A DNA stretch of 64,000 nucleotides from Pinus tabuliformis (Eukaryota > Streptophyta > Pinopsida > Pinales > Pinaceae). Numbering within the stretch: position 1 is the first letter of the stretch; each line of letters begins with the position of its first letter. The stretch spans positions 803,363,592 through 803,427,591 of the forward strand of contig CM062805.1 of assembly GCA_031772625.1 (NCBI GenBank), read 5' to 3'. A program made the translations under genes and the position numbers. Of the stretch, positions 58,441 through 64,000 are shown in pieces. Below the pieces are notes generated by a model, which saw nothing but the letters and a program-made list of their open reading frames with translations, was not told where the DNA came from and made no database searches.

Positions 58441-59150
58441 TGCTACATGGTGTTTAACTAATCCAAAGATAGTCCAATCATCCAGATAGACCTCCAAGAA
58501 CTTGTGGATGTATTCTTTGAACGCGGCCACCACTATGTGCAAAAATATCATTGGTGCGTTCTTCAGTCCAAAGGGTATAACAATGTATTGAAAGAAGCCC
58601 CCTTCTGTTGCGAAGGTTGTTTTTCTCCTATCTTCCGGTGATAATCTTGATCTGATGGTACCCTAAGAAGCCATCCGTGAATGAGTAAGCTTCCTGACCA
58701 CTAACATTCTCCAATACTTCATCTGTGAAAGGTGTTGGGATGGATCGTGAACACAGGCATTGTTAAGCTTCTTGAGGTCCACACATATTCTTATTTCACC
58801 TTTCTATTTTCTCTTATGCACTACCATAGGACTCACCCAGTCAGATTCTTCTACTAGTTCAATAATTCTGGCTATGAGCATTTTGTCTAATTCGTCGCGG
58901 ACCTTTTCTTTATACTTTGGATTCAAGTAGTAAGTTCACTGCTTAAATAGCTTCGTGTCTAGTTTCAGAGTGATCTTCATCATCACTAAGTCACCAATGA
59001 TCCCTTTTAAGTCCGTGATTTTGGTCGAGAACAAGTCTTGGTATTTGTGGAGTAACTTCGCGACCTTATCTACTATAGCATCGTCCCAATAGTCCCCAAG
59101 CGTCACGTACTTCGGCTCCGCTTCTGTGCCAATGTTTACCTACTTTGTTT
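58441..59150 (-). pseudogene. pol: Element D reverse transcriptase
   Basis: Minus-strand segments from about 59140: VNIGTEAEPKYVTLGDYWDD, KVRDELDKMLIARIIELVEE, SDWVSPMVVHKRK, then GEIRICVDLKKLNNACVHDP, FATEGGFFQYIVIPFGLKNA and FLEVYLDDWTIFG (about 58490). Frameshifts lie near 58740 and 58640, and the block around the first catalytic Asp is garbled. YLDD is intact. Confidence 0.85.
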
Positions 59151-59939
59151 TTAATGGATTAATGATGTCGAGATCCTTAATTGATGGTCCTCGAACCTCA
59201 CAACAACCTTTGGTTTCAGAAATATTAATATTTCAGGGGTCTTCATCATCCTCCTTCACCTACACATTATAACATTCTAGGGAACCGATTAACTGGGTTT
59301 CCCATACTAGTTGAAGCATTTCTAGTGGTTCCTGTGGTATTTTGAAGATGGCGGCTTTTATTGCTTGCAGTGCATTGTCAACAATATCCGACCACCGGTC
59401 TTCAAATGTGAATGTTAACAAAAATTCCTCGTGCTAGACATCCCATTCGCCCGTGCCATGTCGGAGTTCTGTCTTAGTATACCAGTTCTTGGGTATGACA
59501 TCCAAGGTATGGTAGAATAAGTGTACCCATTCAGGTTGTGGTTCTTCCTCATAGACCTTGGTCCATTTCGCAAGGTGCGTGCTCATCTCGTCCACCATAT
59601 TTGTCTTCTAATCATAGTTTTTGTTTCCCAAACTGTAGGCGCATCATCCTTCTACATCTGCACCAATCCTCAAAATTTCCTTGATGTGTACCCCGCCATC
59701 ACGTGGGTGTTGCGCGCAGTGCCTACTTCCACACATCGAATCACTGTTTTTCAGGTATTGCACTTTCAAATTTGCTCAGGAATTCATCCATCGCTGTCAA
59801 CCCATCATATTTTGGTAGCTCTCTTGCCTCCATTGTCACGCAACGCAGTGATCTAACCATCACGTTGTAATTCAGTGTTGTCACTTCGTGCAACCGATTC
59901 TGCCATCACTCTACTTCTTCATCTGAATCCAAAGTGCAG
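59151..59939 (-). other. Element D spacer between protease and RT
   Basis: Residual coding for the protease-RT linker is likely but badly decayed. No motif is clear enough to name. The open plus-strand frame at 59521-59856 is a shadow. Confidence 0.45.
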
Positions 59940-60691
59940 GAGCTTTCACGCTCCCACGAGATTCTCCCATATGCAATTGGATTCACCCAATCCCGGTCTC
60001 ACATAGTCATCTTGTAAATACAATCAAGATCATCACCGCTATCATCATCGCACACTGGTTCAGTGTAGTGCGCTCCTTTGGCTGGGTCCAGTGGGACTAC
60101 TACATGTAGTGACTTTTTCTCGAAGATCATTTTGCGCTTCTTCAGGTTGATGAATCCATTCATATCGGTGGCCCAATCTATTCTTAACAACGTGGGATAG
60201 GGACTTATGTCATCGACAATATCTATCACTTTAGAATCTGCCTACGTGCTCGCACCTTCAATATCAACTGTCACCCCTTGCAACCTCCCCATGGGAAAAA
60301 TATTCTACTGGTTCGCCATTCATAACTGAATACAGGACCATTGTAAAACAGGCCTGCCCATGCGTTCCCATGTTTTCTTTGGTAATACATTTGCATCCGA
60401 ACCCAAATCTAGGATTACCTGATCCATTTCATACTCACCAAACTGTGCAGCTAACCTCATTTCCCTTCCAGTGCGCAATGCATGCTTCCCAAATTTCCAG
60501 ACTACGCACAGTTCTCCTAACCCTCCACAGCTGGTGATCAGCTCCTGTAGTCCCTTAACTACCTTTCTATCCCGCAGCAGTTTCATGCATGTCTCCAGAA
60601 AGGTAGTGAGTATTGAAGGATCCATTCCTGGCTCTGGTAGATCCTTACTGCCTGAAGTGGAGGCCTCCATGAAGCTCTTCTTAGCTTCCAT
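59940..60691 (-). pseudogene. Element D retropepsin
   Basis: DQVILDLGSDANVLPKKTW (about 60420-60360) is the active-site region, with Asp-Leu-Gly-Ser in place of Asp-Ser-Gly. GRLQGVTVDIEGA, SPYPTLLRIDWATDMNGFIN (60200-60140) and KKRKMIFEKKSLHVVVPLDP follow, the second conserved block of this gypsy group. Stops at 60318 and 60238 break it. The N-terminal 80 residues (LTTFLETCMKLLRDRK) are a linker. Confidence 0.85.
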
Positions 60692-62059
60692 GAATGTTTC
60701 CTTTGCACATTCTTAGTAAAACTTGGGTTCCTTTGCAAGAGCCTTGCGAACCCACAACTTTCCTCTGGCTGCTTCCCCATATCCTCTCCCATGGCTATAC
60801 CACTTTTGAGCATCATGTTTACATTCGGGTCCTCCTCGCACGGATCAGACCTCATCATTTGTATATTCTGAGTCGGGGGAGGTTGGAATACCCATTTTTC
60901 GTGCATCTTTGTGATCAACGTAGGACAATCTATTGTTTCATGATCAAACTGATCACAATATGGACAATATATCCTCGTTGGGTTGGTACAATCGCGGGTA
61001 TAGTGCTCTGGTCCTCTGCAATTGTAACAAATTAATTGTTTGTGGCTCCTTCTTGGTCCAATTCCACCTCATCCTCAACCTTGCCCTTGAAATCCAGCTC
61101 GCGCTATCCCCGCATCTGGGTCGAGGGCCCGCGTTTCAGTTTGCCTCCTATAGGTAGGGGTCCGATCCATCATTAGCTCGTAACTGTGGCAAGTGCACTC
61201 ATCGTGGCCTACCGACCTACAGAAATTACAAAACAATTGATCGGGTGTCTGTGTATACTTTTGCAACAAAGGAAATTATCCATCGTGTGTTTCCATCCTA
61301 TCTGATAGATTGTTCACCATAAAGCAGGTGTTGCGCTCGGCCCTGCCTATGCCTCCAGTCTCAATGGCATTGGCCCTCCTCCTGCCAAGTAGTTCGCGAA
61401 CACTGGACAATGATCCTTGTCATGGCCCTGGCCTTTGCATTTTATGCACCATACTTCCTCACGTGCCTCTGGCCACGGTGCCCTATCCTTCTTTAAACTT
61501 TGCATTTCCAAACACATATTTTGTAGTTGTACGTGGATTTTTTGAACTCCCAACCCAGGGTCTTGTATTGGGGTCTCATGTAATCTCATTGCCATTTCCA
61601 ACGCTTCGGCCTGGGTGGAAAGTTTTTGTTGTAACAACATTGTCCTCAAGTGCGGTATCAGAGATGCTACAAACCATGCATGATGATGTCCATCTGTCAA
61701 CTTCATATTGGCTTCGCGATCATACTCTTCAGCCTTTGATCTAGATCCCACAAAGTCTCACCCGGGAGCAACGTGATTTCTTTAAACTTGATGATTTAGT
61801 GTGTTTCTAACTTTGGCCTGCTAAATTCCCTGTTCAGTGCAGCCTGGATCTCTGATATCCCAGCATTTGGGTGGTCATTAGAGTGTTTGATATACCATGT
61901 TAATGCGCGATCCTGTAGTGCGCTCACCAATGTAGCCTTATTAATATTGTCATCCGTGACACCTTGGGCTGTCGATACTGCTCTTACCACGAACCAGAAT
62001 TGGTCCGGATCTTCATTCCCTACTCCTCTGAATACTAATAGTTTGATCGTGCTCGCCAT
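60692..62059 (-). pseudogene. gag: Element D gag with four CCHC zinc knuckles
   Basis: ATG 62059 starts MASTIKLLVFRGVGNEDPDQ, with the gag core DRALTWYIKHSNDHPNAG and ALNREFSRPKLETH. After a shift comes HHAWFVASLIPHLRTMLLQQ, then four knuckles in order: CIKCKGQGHDKDHC, CNFCRSVGHDECTC, CYNCRGPEHYTRDC and CPYCDQFDHETIDC (between about 61450 and 60925). All Cys and His are intact although the frame around them is broken by stops and shifts. Most gypsy gags have one or two knuckles. It acts in RNA packaging in an active relative. Confidence 0.9.
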
Positions 62060-62796
62060 ACTAAACTATGGAGGTGGTGGAGGTGGAGTGGGTGGAGATG
62101 GAAGTGAGGGAGGTGAAGCAGGTGGCGGTGTGGGTGGAGGTGGTAACTGTAGAATCTGTTGCCTTATCAAACTACTACACTTCTTAGAGAAACCTTAGTG
62201 AACTCTTCCTCACTCTCACGAGGGTGAAATTAAGGGACTGTTTTCTAATTCTTCGCTACTTTTGTATATCTTTCTGCTTCGGGTAGTCACAAACATTAAT
62301 GTATTCGCATGACCCTTTTTTCACACAATAGCATCTTAATCCAAGTATTCAAAGATTTAATATACTTACCTCACCGTCCTTTGAGAAAGCATCGTTCGGC
62401 CTCTTTGTAGCTCACGGTCATCTCTACCACAAACACAATGATAAATCTCCCTATTATGCGGTCGAGCCAATGGTCCACAACTCGCGCAATATTATCCTTA
62501 GATGATTCTAGTCTGCGCACTAATTCTAGAGTCCACACTATTGGTTTGTTGAGCCTACACCTTCCTTGGCCATCAGCTAACTTCGCGATCCACTCATACA
62601 ACTTAGAAGGAAAGGATGTAAAGAAAATATCGTGGATTTTCATATACACGTAGTGATCCAACCACTTTTCCTTAGATACTTACGGAGTTCTGTTTTCTTG
62701 TGTTGTGAACTTGTGAATCTTCTTGTCCAACCACTCTTCAATTTCATTCTTTGTTGGGTTCCAGTGGCACGACATCAGACATCCCTTATGCAGATT
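62060..62796 (-). other. Element D leader with a candidate coding exon and splice donor
   Basis: Between primer site and gag, a 96-codon minus frame at 62371-62661 (SKLYEWIAKLADGQGR, LELVRRLESSKDNIARVVDHW) looks protein-like. It ends at a TGA right before a perfect donor GAG/GTAAGT at 62369/62370. A GGT/GGA-rich stretch (62070-62145 on plus) precedes the gag ATG. This suggests a spliced leader upstream of gag, but I cannot fix the acceptor. I do not recognise the encoded protein. Confidence 0.4.
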
Positions 62797-62798
62797 CC

Positions 62799-62817
62799 AG
62801 TCCCGGTAATGGAACCA
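62799..62817 (-). promoter_or_regulatory. Element D primer-binding site
   Basis: On the minus strand TGGTTCCATTACCGGGACT begins two bases after the 5' LTR end (62820). The CCGGGA core resembles the T-arm complement of a tRNA; I cannot name the tRNA with certainty. Confidence 0.65.
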
Positions 62818-62819
62818 TT

Positions 62820-63060
62820 TGTTGGCTTAGTGGAGCCTGACCTAGGTTCAGAAGTGATTTATCCAAGCAAATCCCAGTACTATTGGCCCTTTTGGCAATA
62901 GTCCGCGGAGTGCAGACTGAGGTCTCACCTGAAGTAGTATGGGAGGATGCTGGAACCAGGTTTTCGCACCCTGGGGATGTCTAATATGAGGTGATTGGTA
63001 TGTGGTCCAACCTTCGTACTCATTGTGTTATGCGCACCAGTGGGTACCCCGCGCCCCATG
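62820..63060 (-). repeat. Element D 5' LTR (right), U5-proximal part
   Basis: About 240 bp similar to 55658-55895. Homology stops at GCGCCCCATG, where TGTTACAGGG begins, a likely new LTR start. Confidence 0.8.
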
Positions 63061-64000
63061 TGTTACAGGGAAAGCTGTCTACACATAACTGCTTATCCCA
63101 CTAAGGTGTGATAGCTACCTTAGAAAAAAATAAAGTAAAGCTACTTTCATTTTTCCTTTATGAAGTATAGATGAGAGAAGAACAAAGAAGACCAACCTCT
63201 GTCTTGCGCTAATCTCCTAGTTCGATTCCTCTCTCTCTTGATAGTCTTTCGCTACTTGTTCCCTTGCATGCCCAGCTTCACAGAGTACCTGTAAGATCAC
63301 AGTAGCATAGAACTATACAAGAACATGGATCTATAATCATAAACAATCTAGGATCAGATGTAAATTGACCATACAAATGCAGAAAACATAAATGACACAA
63401 GAGTATGGAGGAAAACTTGAATAGCTTTTATTGATAAACAAGAAAAAACCAAGGGAGTTACAACCAGTTGTTCTGACCCAGCATCATCCCCTCAGCAAGG
63501 AAGCCCCTCTTCACCTCATACAAAGCTTATATCACCCAACAATCTAATGTTGTGTCAAGAAACCAACAACAATTCCTTACAATATGCAAAATTCCAGCCT
63601 CTAACCTCCTGGATCTCTGGGATGAGAGATCTATATATAGATATTTGCAGAGGTGTGAGTCAGCTTGTGATTTGATTAGTGTCTTCCCTCTGATAGTTCT
63701 TGCTTCCACTTGGAGATTGATGATCTCTTACTCATCCTTGGTTGAATTCAGAGAGGCAAGTGTCACAGGAGAAGTTTCTAGAAGTTTCCATGCTTCTCCA
63801 CCTCGCGGAATGACACTGCCATTTGTCACTTCTTGCCCATCGCACCCCATAGAAGGGATTTTTGAAATGCAACGCACCCACATAGTGTATTTAGGTTAGA
63901 TGCAACACACTTTGCCTATGGAGCAGCTGAAATGATCCTGTTTTGACCAGTTCTGAGCAGTGTTTCATGGAGAACTTCTAGGAGAAGCTGTAATCAGTTG
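63061..64000 (-). repeat. Probable LTR of another element, minus strand, running off the window
   Basis: Starts TGTTACAGGGAAAGC exactly where homology to the D LTR ends. On the minus strand it has a TATA box (AAATATCTATATATAG, about 63628-63645) about 200 bp upstream of an AATAAA-type signal (63426). The second end and any internal genes are outside the window. A plain divergence of the D U3 region is the alternative. Confidence 0.5.

Larger units (their letters stand above)
55658..63060 (-). mobile_element. Element D: minus-strand Ty3/gypsy retrotransposon
   Basis: The left LTR (55658-56299) and the start of the right LTR (62820-63060) are similar from TGTTGGCTTAGTGG onward for about 240 bp. 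Between them on the minus strand are gag with four zinc knuckles, protease, RT, RNase H and integrase. It is inserted in the C 3' LTR. The expected target duplication GAGGT (55653-55657) cannot be checked because the right LTR is interrupted. All coding parts carry stops and shifts. Confidence 0.9.

Noticed and set aside
61310-61744. 144-codon plus-strand frame opposite D gag
   Set aside because: It is the shadow of the gag frame with zinc knuckle CIKCKGQGHDKDHC on the minus strand.

Overview
The window is nuclear DNA of a land plant with a large, repeat-rich genome. Plant-type Ty3/gypsy (Tat-like and chromovirus-like) and Ty1/copia (Tork/Tnt1-like) retroelements cover almost all of it, with plant tRNA primer sites, long AT-rich spacers and nested insertions. 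The overall style (very long LTRs, old decayed copies) would suit a gymnosperm or another giant-genome plant, but the sequence does not settle the lineage. I see no host protein gene, rRNA, tRNA, CRISPR array or bacterial-type regulation.

Most of the window resolves into one nest. Element C (Tat-like gypsy, plus strand) begins at 2339. Its 5' LTR is split at 2552/43073 by element B (Tat-like gypsy, plus strand, about 40 kb as interrupted, LTRs of 4.5-4.9 kb that contain an open reading frame). B was itself hit four times: by an unclassified 2.4 kb insert in its left LTR (6815-9184); by G, a gag-only LTR element, in its protease (12055-23691); by E, a chromovirus-type gypsy element, in its upstream RNase H (24198-31753); and by H, a 2.66 kb minus-strand gag-protease element, in its 3' tail (35294-37953). 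G was in turn hit by a copia element, F (17732-22977). Target-site duplications are exact for F (TGAAA), E (TTGAT) and H (AGTTC), and 4/5 for G (TATAT/TATAG).

Right of B, element C resumes: rest of the 5' LTR, primer site, long leader, gag with peptide repeats, protease, an RNase H, then an antisense spliced-looking extra ORF, and a 3' LTR (54668-55657). It has no RT or integrase. The 3' LTR is broken by D, a minus-strand gypsy element with four gag zinc knuckles (55658-63060), whose own 5' LTR is apparently broken by another minus-strand LTR (63061 to the window end). Bases 1-2338 are older DNA with another antisense extra ORF.

All coding regions are decayed by stops (mostly TAG), frameshifts or deletions, so none is likely to make a full product today. 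The system-level interest lies in the non-autonomous members (C, G, H), which keep LTRs, primer sites, polypurine tracts and gag but lack polymerase genes and must have been mobilised by others; G has ends closely resembling those of E. A second point of interest is the extra ORFs: three unrelated-looking but similarly built proteins carried outside gag-pol, one inside an LTR and one antisense with a predicted 83-nt intron.
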